Of a DNA stretch of 64,000 bases, positions 33,041 through 42,793 are shown piece after piece (position 1 is the first letter of the stretch; every line of letters begins with the position of its first letter). The notes beneath the pieces are model-generated. The model was not told where the DNA came from. It saw nothing but the letters and a program-made list of their open reading frames with translations, and made no database searches. The stretch is from contig NC_090446.1 of NCBI RefSeq assembly GCF_031143425.1, positions 1,025,871,066 through 1,025,935,065 of the forward strand, read 5' to 3'. A program made the translations under genes and the position numbers. This DNA comes from Pleurodeles waltl (Eukaryota > Chordata > Amphibia > Caudata > Salamandridae).

Positions 33041-33810
33041 TTTTTTATGTGTTTGGTTTGCACAGATTTGCCCTGTTTCATTCTCATCAATTCCTGTAAA
33101 AAATTACTACTATTATCCCTGGTAGTGCTCTGTCCTAGTGTGGACATATTTGTTGTGCACTCCAACTCGCTATCACTCGTGGCTGGAGTACTGATAGAAG
33201 TTGAATCAGAAGTATTAGAAACACTGGATCTTCTAGGAGTCAGATTGACATTGACCAGATGGTCATATTTACTGGAAAAGTTGAATACCCTGCCTGTCAG
33301 GTAGTCTTTTTCATCACGTTTAAGTTTACACATTTTCCTCTGTGTTACTTCCTCTTGGAATTTTGAAAGGACACTATCTAGAATTTTATAGTTTTTGTCA
33401 GTTGCTTCTTTCAAGTTCAGATCCAAAATTTCCTTCTCCAACAACTCAATCTCAGCCTGGAGTTTCGCCACTTTCCTTTCTGCATTGATGATTACAATTT
33501 CCATGAGTTTCATTGAACTGGTCGTGAGTTCTTTATCCCACTGTGCTAGTAGATCTGTATCCAGATCATCGTATGTGGGGAAGATCTGAGATCTCAGCCC
33601 ACGAGGAATACGATTTAGTTTTAAATATTGTTTTATTGTTGCATCATCCCACCACTTAGATAGTTCACTTTTCTTCAATTTCTCCAGTCTGATGAATTTA
33701 CTTCTTAGGCCTTCACTCTGTGCGTGCATGCTATTACGAAACGTTTGTTGGAGTGTGACCCCCTTCTCTAAATTGTCAAATAATTCCTCCACCAGTTTCA
33801 CTCTATCCAT
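32956..33810 (-). CDS. Penelope-like element ORF1 (coiled-coil protein)
   Basis: 284 codons upstream of and overlapping the RT frame by about 85 nt. Residues 1-100 include RSKFIRLEKLKKSELSKWWD and YLKLNRIPRGLRSQIFPTYD, a segment I recognise from upstream proteins of vertebrate GIY-YIG Penelope-like elements. Residues about 108-160 form a strong coiled coil (ERKVAKLQAEIELLEKEILD). The C-terminal third is Ser/Thr-rich then basic. The role is not established; nucleic-acid binding or oligomerisation is a guess. The ATG at 33810 is the first in frame and lies about 55 nt inside the 5' junction with the inverted copy. The frame is intact. Confidence 0.75.
   Translation of the reverse strand: MDRVKLVEELFDNLEKGVTLQQTFRNSMHAQSEGLRSKFIRLEKLKKSELSKWWDDATIKQYLKLNRIPRGLRSQIFPTYDDLDTDLLAQWDKELTTSSMKLMEIVIINAERKVAKLQAEIELLEKEILDLNLKEATDKNYKILDSVLSKFQEEVTQRKMCKLKRDEKDYLTGRVFNFSSKYDHLVNVNLTPRRSSVSNTSDSTSISTPATSDSELECTTNMSTLGQSTTRDNSSNFLQELMRMKQGKSVQTKHIKKQGGEGEAQEVNSRDRDGVVTRSRDKRI
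33040..33046 (-). promoter_or_regulatory. Candidate -1 ribosomal frameshift heptamer
   Basis: On the minus strand ORF1 reads ATA AAA AAA CAA here, so the seven As sit in the A_AAA_AAA phase of a -1 slippery site. Slipping back one base enters the RT frame, which is open from this point to 30875. ORF1 stops 83 nt further on (TAG at 32958-32956). Confidence 0.6.
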
Positions 33811-33897
33811 GATAAATCTCAGCGTGAAAACCTGGAGCCCAGCTGCCCCCCTATGTCAAGGCTATACTACCAGAAAGGGGTGTTATGTTAAGGTTAA

Positions 33898-34395
33898 GTG
33901 GACGCTCGGGATCCTCTATCGAGCCAGTTAGTGTTCAAAGATGAAAGGTGCCAACACAAGTGTAGTTGCTGTGGGGTATGTCGTTGGGCATGCCACAACA
34001 TTAGTGAATTTTCAGAGGGAGGCAAACAATTCAATATCAATACATTGATTAATTGTAATACCACTCATGTAGTTTATATCATATGTTGTAAATGTCTCAA
34101 GATTTACGTGGGAAGTACAATACGCCAACTTAAAATTAGAATTGGGGAACATGTTCGAGCACTTAAGAACAACGATCTGAGATATCCCTTAGTAGCACAT
34201 ATTACTGATTGTGCTTCACAAACTATACATAGAAGCTTTGAATTTTTTGGAATAGAACATATCCCTAAGGATCCGAGGGGTGGCAACAGAGAATTAGCCT
34301 TGCGTAAGAAAGAAGCTCTCTGGATCATGAGACTAAGGGCCGTTGAATTAGGCCTTAATTCTGATAGGGAATTAGAGTTCCCTTTTGGGGATTGA
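33898..34395 (+). CDS. GIY-YIG endonuclease fragment, inverted Penelope-like copy
   Basis: 165 codons. Residues 1-20 come from the element's 5' end, created by the internal deletion. Then CSCCGVCRWACH (Cys/His cluster seen before GIY-YIG in Penelope-like proteins), INCNTTHVVYIICCKCLKI, YVGSTIRQLKIRIGEHVRAL (YVG for YIG, catalytic Arg), HITDCASQTIHRSFEFFGIE, RKKEALWIMRLRAVELGLNS (Glu). Key residues for a GIY-YIG nuclease appear present. Compared with the main copy this frame is continuous. Without RT it could act only in trans, if at all expressed. Confidence 0.8.
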   Translation: MDARDPLSSQLVFKDERCQHKCSCCGVCRWACHNISEFSEGGKQFNINTLINCNTTHVVYIICCKCLKIYVGSTIRQLKIRIGEHVRALKNNDLRYPLVAHITDCASQTIHRSFEFFGIEHIPKDPRGGNRELALRKKEALWIMRLRAVELGLNSDRELEFPFGD

Positions 34396-36048
34396 CATGT
34401 TCTGCTCTCACTTAATTAGTACTATCACTCAATGGTGTTTTCTGATGTTGTGCAATTCCAGTATATACTGTAAAGTTTCTTATTCAATATAATTGTGAAT
34501 TGTGTTAAATCGATTCTTGTATGCTCAATAGTACCCTTGTGTTTTGGCATTTGTATTTTGTCTTGCTATATTTCAGTGGCAAGCTAACTCATTGCACACC
34601 TAGGATGGACTTTTATCTGTTAACCATGAGCCAAAATTCTCCAATCTGCCACCTTCAAATACACATAGCTCTCTATGTGGAGGTCTAGATCTTCATCCTC
34701 TTAAAATTATTTATCAAGACATATAAACTTCTTCCAGTTCTCATTGACAACTAATTTATGGGGCTCAGCCTAATAAGTTTCCGTTTACTTGCAAGATAGA
34801 ATATGTTTCTTCTCCCTTTTTTCTCTTTTTTCTCTTTTGTTATAGCTCAATCCTGGTTCCTGACTTGCTTCCCTGACACAAGAATGTGTCTAATATTTTC
34901 CAACAATGATAGATTAGGGTTTTCTCTTAAGTTCCAGCCCAATCTGGGTCCCTTACCTGCTCACCCAGTACAAGATCGTGTTTACTATTTTCTAGTGGTG
35001 TTTACTAATTTCTAGTGTTGTTAATTCTTGTGAATTGAGGAAATTCTATCGCTTTATGTTGCCTCTTAGTGTCTAATTAGGTTCGTCTGGCGGTTTGGAG
35101 TATTTTACCCCTTTGTCCGTCTTTCATGTAGTCGACGATTGTTATTTCACTGGCTTTAGATTAGTCCTCTTTCTATTTCACGGGTTCTACATTGTGACGC
35201 TGGTCCCGGAAGTATATTTACTTCCTGGGATGATTGTTGGCTAACTAGGATACACGTACTCGCGTTGTGGCTGCTCCGCTGACCGATAACGCCATTCATG
35301 CCAATACGGCATCATCTTTACTTTTGAGGCAAGTTTTTGAAACGCGGGATGTGTCGATTTTCTTTAGTGACTGTGTACGTTAATATTTGTGACAGCACGT
35401 TATTTACGTGTTATTTAGACTCTTTCTCCTCTGACTACGTTTCAGCTGAATCAAACAGACGGTTTTACATTTCTCCTTACTGATTTTGGACGAAGGTATT
35501 TCTCTGGTGTTTTGATTGCAATTCTAATAATTTATTGGGAGTTTCATGGCATATTTGGAGGCAAGTGAATTATAACAGGTCGTTTGGCATTTCCTATCTC
35601 TCTTTTTTGTTCCTGATGTCAGATCGCATTAACCATGACCGTTGTTGCAATAACAGTCGGCTGACATGAAATTTCAGAGATTGGTCTAACTAAAAGGTAT
35701 TTGTCGAGTTTCGCTTTTCCTTCCTTTCTACATTTCAGTAGGAAGTTTTGTGTTTTTGCAGCATGTAGGGTGATTTATCTCTGGTGACTAGAGGTTTTGA
35801 ATGGTTCATGTTTGATGCCAATCGATTGAGAGCTAGCACATCACCATTATGGGTTTTGCTAAGTGAGCACTTGGATAAAATTGCTGTAGCGTGGTGCATG
35901 CTTTACATACTTTCTTTTGCACTTACTATCTTAGCTTTGGCTATGGCAGAGACACTGGGTGTTTCTGGGTTCCCCTATCACATTTTTAAGTGATTATTGT
36001 GGAGCATTTTGGTTCTTATTATTTTTTGTTTTGTGTTCATGAATTGTA

Positions 36049-36108
36049 GCCCTGAAGAAGTCGTTTGGGATTTTAAAAGGAGACTTCCCTGACGAAACAC
36101 GTGTTGGC
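36049..36108 (+). ncRNA. Hammerhead-ribozyme-like motif, inverted Penelope-like copy
   Basis: Order seen: stem I 5' GCC (36049-36051); core CTGAAGA (36052-36058); stem II with GTC...GAC closing and inner GGGA/TCCC pairing (36060-36093); core GAAA (36094-36097); a minimal stem III in AC-ACGT-GT; then T at 36105 as the cleavage-site nucleotide; then GGC pairing with stem I 5'. The layout is that of a type I hammerhead with a very short stem III, as known from Penelope-like elements. Stem I is short in what I can see, so loop-loop contacts are unverified. Confidence 0.62.
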
Positions 36109-36550
36109 AGAGAATTTTTCACCAATTTGCAATAATTGTATCAAAATATAAATTCAAGCAGAGAATCTGTCATTAATTTGCAACAACTGTATCAAAACAT
36201 TAAACATAAATTCAACACATTTTGTTGTAATTTTCGATTGTTGTTCAACATCATTTTTTTATATATGATCAAATTATAAAGCCATTTGACAACACTATGG
36301 TTGGATAAATGTCTAACATGCAGTACTAAACCCTATTGTAATTTGGATTATGTATTGTTTAACATTTGTAAATAATTTTCTTTGATGAGAGAGTTGCAAC
36401 ACATTGTGTTTTCTCTGTGTGCTTGGTCCTTGACCTTTAGGGATTGGGTGTTTCCCTTGTGTTGGCACCTTTCTTCTTTGAACACTAACTGGCTCGATAG
36501 AGGATCCCGAGAGCCCACTTAACCCTAACATAACACCCCTTTCTGGTAGT

Positions 36551-36565
36551 ATGTTATATGGTCAT
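36551..36565 (+). repeat. Target-site duplication, right
   Basis: Identical 15-mer to 27572-27586. Confidence 0.9.
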
Positions 36566-37679
36566 GTTCGGAGTTACCATTGTGACACTACATATAGGTA
36601 GTGACCTATATGTAGTGCACGCGTGTAATGGTTTCCCTGCGCTCAAAAAGTCTGGGGAATTTGCCCTGAACAATGTGGGGGCACCTTGGCTAGTGCCAGG
36701 GTGCTCAAACACTATGTAACTTTGCACCTAAGCTTCACCAAGTGAGGGTTAAACATATAGGTGACTTATAAGTTACTTAAGTGCAGTGTAAAATAGCTGT
36801 GAAATAACGTGGACGTTATTTCACTCAGACTGAGGTGGCAGTCCTTTTTAAGAATTGTCTGAGCTACCTATGGGTGGCAAAAGAAATGTTGCAGTCCATA
36901 GGGATCTCCTGGAACCCCAATACCCTAGGTACCTAGGTACCATATACAAGGGAATTATAAGGGTGTTCCAGTGTGCCAATGAGAATTGGTAAAATGAGTC
37001 ACTAGCCTGCAGTGACAATTTTGAAAGCAGAGAGAGCACAAACACTGAGGTTCTGGTTAGCAGAGCCTCAGTGATACAGTTAGGCACTACACAGGGAACA
37101 CACATAGGCCAAAAAAGTATGAGCACTGGGCTCCTGGCTAGCAGGATCCCAGTGACACATATCAAACACACTGACAACATAGGGTCTTCACTATGAGCAC
37201 TGGGCCCTGGCTAGCAGGTTCCTAGTGAGAGAGTAAAAACACCCTGGCATATACTCACAAACAGGCCAAAAGTGGGGATAACAAGGCTAGAAAGAGGCTA
37301 CCTTCCTAAACCCTGGACCTCCACAGCGATGCCTGCAGAGAGAATCCAGAGGCTCCCTCTGACCACGACTGCCTGTAGAAAGGGACCTGACGCCTGGACC
37401 AAGCACTGCACCCGCAGCCCCCAGGACCTGAAGGAACCGAACCTCAGTGCAAGAGTGAACCTCAGGCGACCCTCTGCCTAGCCCAGGTGTTGGCTGTTCC
37501 GAGAAGCCCCCCCTGTGCCTGCCTTCACCACTAGAGTAACCCTAGGGTCTCTCTATTTCTTCCTATCTAAAACCCAACGCCTGCTTTGTACACTGCACCC
37601 AGCCGCCCCTGTGCCGCTGAGGGTGCGTTTTGTGTGCCTACTTGTGTCCCCCCGAGTGCTCTACAAACCCCCCTCCACT

Positions 37680-40423
37680 CTAGGAAGATGCTAACGCGTT
37701 CCTGCATGATGCAAAAGATGTCCCAAGGCATGAAGATTTTTGCAGATGAGATTTCATGTTGGAAGACACCAACAGGCCTTGGCTATGGCAAAAGTGTGTT
37801 TTTCATCAAAATGGCACTGGATGGACCCAGGAGGGACCTGGGGCCTCAACTCTGTGTGAGGAGGAAGAGGGGGCACTCAGAACTTTAGAGAGCCCTCAGG
37901 ATGCCAGCCAGCACCCCCAGAAGCCACAGGATCTGGGTTCAAAGGAGGTGGAAAATGTGGTTGATGCAGCACAACAAAAGAAGGTCCCACACTGCTGGAG
38001 AAAAACTCAGCAAGTTGAGCGTCACAGGGTGAGTGCTGGGGACCTGGGCACAATACACAGGGGTACTGTTGTTTTCAGGGAAGGCAAGGTCTTACCTCCT
38101 CCAAATTGCGTCAGCAGGACCTCAAGACATTCTGGGGGTCATTCTGACCCTGGCGGCCGGTGACCGCCAGGGTCACCGACCACGGGAGCACCGCCAACAG
38201 GCTGGCGGTGCTCCCTCGAGCATTCTGACCGCGGCGGTTCAGCCGCGGTCAGAAGCGGAAAGTCGGCGGTCTCCCGCCGACTTTCCGCTGCTCGGGGAAT
38301 CCTCCATTGTGGCTGAGCGCGCTCCGCCGCCATGGGGATTCTGACACCCCCTACCACCATCCTGTTCCTGGCGGGTCTCCCGCCAGGAACAGGATGGCGG
38401 TAGGGGGTGCTGAGGGGCCCCCGTAAGAGGGCCCCGCATAGTATTTCAGTGTCTGCAAAGCAGACACTGAAATACGCGATGGGTGCAGCTGCACCCGTCG
38501 CACCCCTGCAACTCCGCCGGCTCCATTCGGAGCCGGCATCCTCGTTGCAGGGGCATTTCCGCTGGGCCGGAATGTGAGAATGGCTGCCGCGGTCTTTTGA
38601 CCGTGGTGCGGTCATTTGTCGGCGGGACTGTGGCGGGCGGCCTCCGCCGCCCGCCACAGTCAGAATCAGCCCCTCTATCTCAATGATGTCTACCCTCTGT
38701 GTCCCTAGGAGCATGCTCGTTGCTGTGAGAGGAGTCTCAGGGTACCTGTCGTTGCCTTGGAAGGTGCCTTCTTGGAGCATGGGAGTGACTCTGTCACTCC
38801 AGGGGAGATTTTTCCAGTTTTCTGGTGCAGGATGAAGACAGGGAGTCTCCAGAGCGTGTGCACCATGGAAACTGTTGCAGTTGCTGACTTGGAGCTGAGG
38901 TTGCTGAAGAAAAATGTCTCTTGTTGACACTTTGTTGCAGTTACAGCGTTTCTTGTAGCAGGCTGCGATTGATCTGAAGTCAGAAGAGTCTGAAGTTGTT
39001 GCAGAGGATTCCTGAAGGAAACTTGCAAGCAGAATCTGAAGAGAACCCACAGGAGAGACCCTAAAGAGCCCTGAGAGGGGGATTGCCTACCTTATCAGGT
39101 ATGGACCTATCAGAAGGGGTCTCTGACGTCACCTGCTGGCACTGGCCACTCAGAGCCCTCCAGAGTGCCCCCTCACCTTGCAAAACAAGATGGCGGAAGT
39201 CTGGGACACACTGGAGGAGCTCTGGGGACCATCCCTGGGGTGGTGATGGACAGGGGAGTGGTCACTCCCCTTTCCTTTGTCCAGTTTCCCACCAGAGCAG
39301 GGGAGAAGGGGTCCCTGAACCGGTGTAGACTGGTTTTTGCAAGGAGACACCATCTGTGCCCTTCAAAGCATTTCCAGAGGCTGGGGGAGTCCACCCCTCC
39401 CCAGCCTGAAACACCTATTTCCAAAGGGATAGGGTGTAACACCCTGCCCAGAGGAAATGCTTTGTTCTGCCTTCCTGGGACTGGGCTGCCCAGACCCCAG
39501 GAGGGCAAAACCCTGTCTGTGAGGTGGCATCAGCTGTAGCTGCAGTGCAAGTCTCAGAGAGCTGGTTTGGCAGTACTGGGGATCCACCGTGGAGCCCCCA
39601 GGATGCATGGAATTGGCTCCCCAATACCAGATTTGGAATGGGGGGATAATTTTATGATCTTAGACATGTTACATGGCCATATTCAGAGTTACCATTGTGA
39701 AGCTACATATAGGTATTGACCTATATGTAGTGCATGCGTGTAATGGTGTCCCCACACTCACAAAGTCCGGGGAAATGACCCTGAACTATGTGGGAGAACC
39801 TTTGCTAGTGCAAGGGTGCCCTCACACTTAGTAACTTTGCACCTAACCTTCAGTAAGTGAAGGTTAGACATATAGGTGACTTATAAGTTACTTAAGTGCA
39901 GTGAGAATGTCTGTGAAATAGTGTGTGTACTATTTCACGCAGGCTGCAATGGCAGTCCTGTGTAAGGGTTTGTCTGAGCTCCCTATGGGTGGCAAAAGAA
40001 ATGCTGCAGCCCATATGGATCTCCTGAAACCCCAGTGCCCTGGGTACCTAGGTACCATATACTAGGGACTTATAAGGGAGGTCCAGTGTGCCAATTGAAA
40101 TTGGTAAATGAAGTCACTGGCCTACAGTGACAAATTGAAAAGCAGAGAGAGCATAAGCACCGAGGTTCTGGTCAGCAGAGCCTCAGTGACACAGTTAGAC
40201 ACTACACAGGCATACACATTAGGCGACGAACTATGAGCACTGGGGTCCTGGCTAGCAGGATCCCAGTGAACAGGCAAAACACACTGACATATACGTTTTT
40301 ATCTAGAAGCACTGGGATCCTGGCAAGCAGGGTCCTAGTGACACAGTAAAAACACACTGATATAATCTCAAAAACAGTCCAAAAGTGGGGGTAATCATGC
40401 TAGAAAGAGGCTACTTTTTCACA
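37680..40423 (-). other. Body of solo LTR Y right of the nest
   Basis: LTR sequence parallel to Z (49075-51220) and X, interrupted by the MITE at 38134-38673. Only chance frames; none is read as a gene. Confidence 0.6.
38134..38673. mobile_element. 540-bp GC-rich MITE in solo LTR Y
   Basis: Ends gggggtcattctgaccctgg and cagtcagaatcagcccc, flanked by tct on both sides (38131-38133, 38674-38676). Shares with the MITE at 22456 the palindrome around gtgtctgcaaagcagacac and a paired block around the gtggctgagcgcgctccgcc region; clearly the same family. Confidence 0.85.
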
Positions 40424-40428
40424 AATAT

Positions 40429-41225
40429 CTGCCAAGGAGAAGACCTAGAAGCTGGAGGAGGAATGCTGCCCCTTTGCCTGTGACTGTACTTTGCTGAGTT
40501 GGCCTGCAGGAGCTGCTTCTACCTGAGAGAGGGCAAAGAATGACTTTTGTGTGACTTCCCACTGGTGAAGAATCTCCAAGGGCTTGAACTGAGCTTGCCT
40601 CCTGTTGTTGAAGTCTCAGGGACAACAAAGACCTCTCTGCCAGCACTTGGGCTTTCTGCTGAGATTCCTGCCTGCCAAGTGGTGCCCTAACCTGTCTCTG
40701 GGCCCTTGGAAGGTGCAGCTGGTGGGAAAGGACAGAAATTCATGCAAAGACCACTTTGCAGGAAAACTTTTGATGCACCACCTGCTTCACGGCTGCTTAA
40801 AGCCAGCTAAAATCAACGCTTCACCTGCATCGCTGTTGGGGGATCGACAAAATACGGCTGGAGAAATGATGCACAACACCTGCAGTGGCTGCTAATGACG
40901 CCAGCCCACACGCAGCGAGGTATCTTGAAACCATGCGACTGGATTTCTATGCAACATCGGTGGGTGCAGAAAATCAATGCATAGCCTGCACGGACCCGAG
41001 GCGCCCGTCTAGATCGATACATCGTTCTCTTGTGGGAGAGAAGAAACGATGCACGCCAACCTAACCGGAGTAGGAAAGACGCACGTTCTCACTTGCGAGT
41101 GAGGAATCAACACATCACTGTCCTTTTTCAAGGCACACTCGCCCATGCAGCTTCATTTGTATGCTACCCAGATACTTTTGTGCGATAACAGCATTCTCAC
41201 TGTTTTTTAAGGATTACATCTTTCA
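40429..41225 (+). other. Gypsy 5' LTR segment
   Basis: Native LTR sequence continuing from 23440, beginning ctgccaaggagaag. It contains only chance frames. Harbinger B interrupts it at about 41226. Confidence 0.6.
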
Positions 41226-41802
41226 GATCCTCATTATGACATTGGCAGTAAATACCGAACACTACCATGCTGACTGCCACTAGCATGCCGCCATGGAGGA
41301 GGACTTCCAGCCTGCAGATTGTGACACATACACACAAAACCGACAGAAAACAGCCACAACCACAAATACACCAGACCCACTGAACATGATAAACTGTCGG
41401 TACTACCACCCATACTGTTACGCCACCAATACAACGCCCTCCAAATAACGACCCACGAATCACCACAGCAGATATTCAACAGGGGTAAACCACTGGCGTG
41501 CACACCGCCAAGGCGGAAATGGCCACCCAAATGAAAAACAAGACAATATTGGCCAGAACAAAAAACCTACACCTTACACAAATACACACCCCACACACCC
41601 AACAGCACTATAAAACACACCCTAACATCACCCACAATCCTTTACAAACACAGGAAGATGGGTACACTTTGCTACGCCACTACTAAAGTGAACTGCATAC
41701 ACATATCACAACTACCTATTCGTCCACCATGCACCGCACACCACACACTTCACCACTTCACAGATCACTCTCTGCACAACATACACATACCACACAGCAC
41801 CC

Positions 41803-42500
41803 ATGTCCCCACAAAGTCACCCCTGTTTCACCGATGACGGGTTGTGGGGCATGGTTGAGGAAGTAGTCAGGGTAGAGTCGCAACTGTTTGGAGGACAGGT
41901 CCAGCAGATATCCATTGGCAAAAAGATGAAGCTATGGCGGAGGATCGTGGACAGGGTGAACACCGTGGGACTACCTCAACGCAGAAGGAAGAGGTGGAAC
42001 GACCTATGGGGGAAGGTGCATTCCATTGCAGCAAGGCACCAGCTCGCCATCAGGAGGACTGGCGGTGTACCCTCACCTCCTCCCCCACAGCTGACAGCAT
42101 GGCAATCCTGCATCCTGAGGAACTCACTGGTGTAGCTGGAGGACTGGACACTGATGAGTCAACATTTATTACCTATCACACCCCCATACCTGCATGCCAC
42201 CACAACCCCACTCTATCCCACTCAGTGCACGACCACAATTACCAAAATGAAATCCCAAGCCCTGCATGCCATACCCACTGCATGCACATCCCTTCCAGTC
42301 CAGGATGTACACCCACCAAAAATGCATGCACATCCCCACAAGTGTCCCAGCTAATGTCAGCGGTGAAGACGTGCCACGGCTACCCAGTCCCTGACCAGAA
42401 GATGCCCCCAGTGATGACATCAACTCAGGAGCTCTGGATCTGGATGAACTCCCTGGCCCATCTGGGACCACTGGTCAGTTGGCTACCCCATCCCACTGCC
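41803..42500 (+). pseudogene. MYB/SANT-like Harbinger accessory gene, copy B
   Basis: Starts MSPQSHPCFTDDGLWGMVEE, then KMKLWRRIVDRVNTVG and RRRKRWNDLWGKVHSIAARH, matching the copy A trihelix-like domain (a short loss in the loop before RKRWND). The open frame ends at an early TAG near 42133, before the expected splice donor, which is itself degraded (ctgatgagtc). A piece of exon 2 (VKTCHGYPVPDQKMPPVMTS in one frame) follows, but the C-terminal coiled coil is gone. Confidence 0.75.
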
Positions 42501-42793
42501 TTGGACACAATTTGAGTAATAGTGCTTTATCTGCAGTAAAGTTACAATGTATTGAACTGTTTTGAACTGCATTGTCCTGTGAAAATGTCCAGTAATATGT
42601 TGATCGATCCTACACGTCTCAGCAGTCTGTACACATCACAGCATCACACTGTTGTAACCACACCAACATCTGTAATAAGGGAAAGCATAGGGGACAGTCA
42701 GTTGGGATGCAAAGGCAGTGACTGGCACAATGCTGCAGCCACACAGCACAACACTTAAATGGAGAAATGTTTAGTCCAAGTCTTAACTGAGTG

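Larger units (their letters stand above)
33866..36416 (+). mobile_element. Internally deleted Penelope-like copy, inverted in the 5' region of the main copy
   Basis: Begins with the element's own 5' end (ACTACCAGAAAGGGG) and keeps about 95 bp of it. At CAAG (33957-33960) it jumps to the sequence before the GIY-YIG domain and then runs to the 3' end (...gtgttttctct, 36416). ORF1 and RT are missing. CAAG is shared by both sides of the deletion, a microhomology junction. It lies head-to-head with the main copy, whose own first ~134 nt are at 36417-36550 on the minus strand. No target duplication separates the two copies. Confidence 0.75.
27587..36550 (-). mobile_element. Penelope-like element with GIY-YIG domain, compound insertion
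   Basis: An 8964-bp insertion in solo LTR X, flanked by a 15-bp duplication atgttatatggtcat (27572-27586 and 36551-36565). The main unit runs on the minus strand from 36550 (5' end, ACTACCAGAAAGGGG) to 27587 (3' end). It carries ORF1, an RT ORF, a GIY-YIG part and a long 3' region with a hammerhead-like motif. An inverted, internally deleted second copy (33866-36416, plus strand) sits in its 5' region. Penelope-like elements (RT plus GIY-YIG endonuclease) often occur in such inverted or tandem partial arrangements. Frameshifts make this copy inactive. Confidence 0.88.
25281..37310 (-). mobile_element. Solo LTR X (minus strand), interrupted by the Penelope-like element
   Basis: Flanked by CCCTG (25276-25280 and 37311-37315). 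Native parts are 25281-27586 and 36551/36566-37310; they rejoin exactly across the Penelope-like insertion. Sequence matches Z and Y along its length, including the aaaataaaggtacttta stretch near the 3' end of the LTR (25507-25530, minus-strand polyadenylation signal). The minus-strand 5' tip is slightly mutated compared with TGTGAGAAAG in Z. No protein-coding capacity; the overlapping short frames are chance. Confidence 0.78.
23700..37679 (+). mobile_element. Solo LTR W (TGTAAGGAAATGCC family), interrupted and 3'-truncated
   Basis: Starts TGTAAGGAAATGCCTCC at 23700. It continues past solo LTR X (25281-37310) to about 37679. No CA end or duplication of the left flank gtgac is found at the right junction, so the 3' edge was lost together with part of LTR Y. 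Non-coding. Confidence 0.65.
23446..40423 (-). mobile_element. Solo LTR Y (minus strand), interrupted
   Basis: On the minus strand it starts TGTGAAAAAGTAGCCTC (40423) and ends GCCAGCCTCCTACA (23446), flanked by 5-bp AACAT/AATAT. Same family as X and Z. Native parts are 23446-23699 and about 37680-40423, less a MITE at 38134-38673. Relative to X it lacks roughly 550 bp at the inner breakpoint. No coding capacity. An AATAAA lies near its 3' end (minus strand, about 23675-23690). The 5-bp duplication and TG...CA ends mark LTR-LTR recombination to a solo LTR. Confidence 0.75.

Noticed and set aside
38139..39050. 303-codon minus-strand frame
   Set aside because: It runs through a MITE and LTR DNA without a recognisable domain; a chance product of GC-rich sequence.
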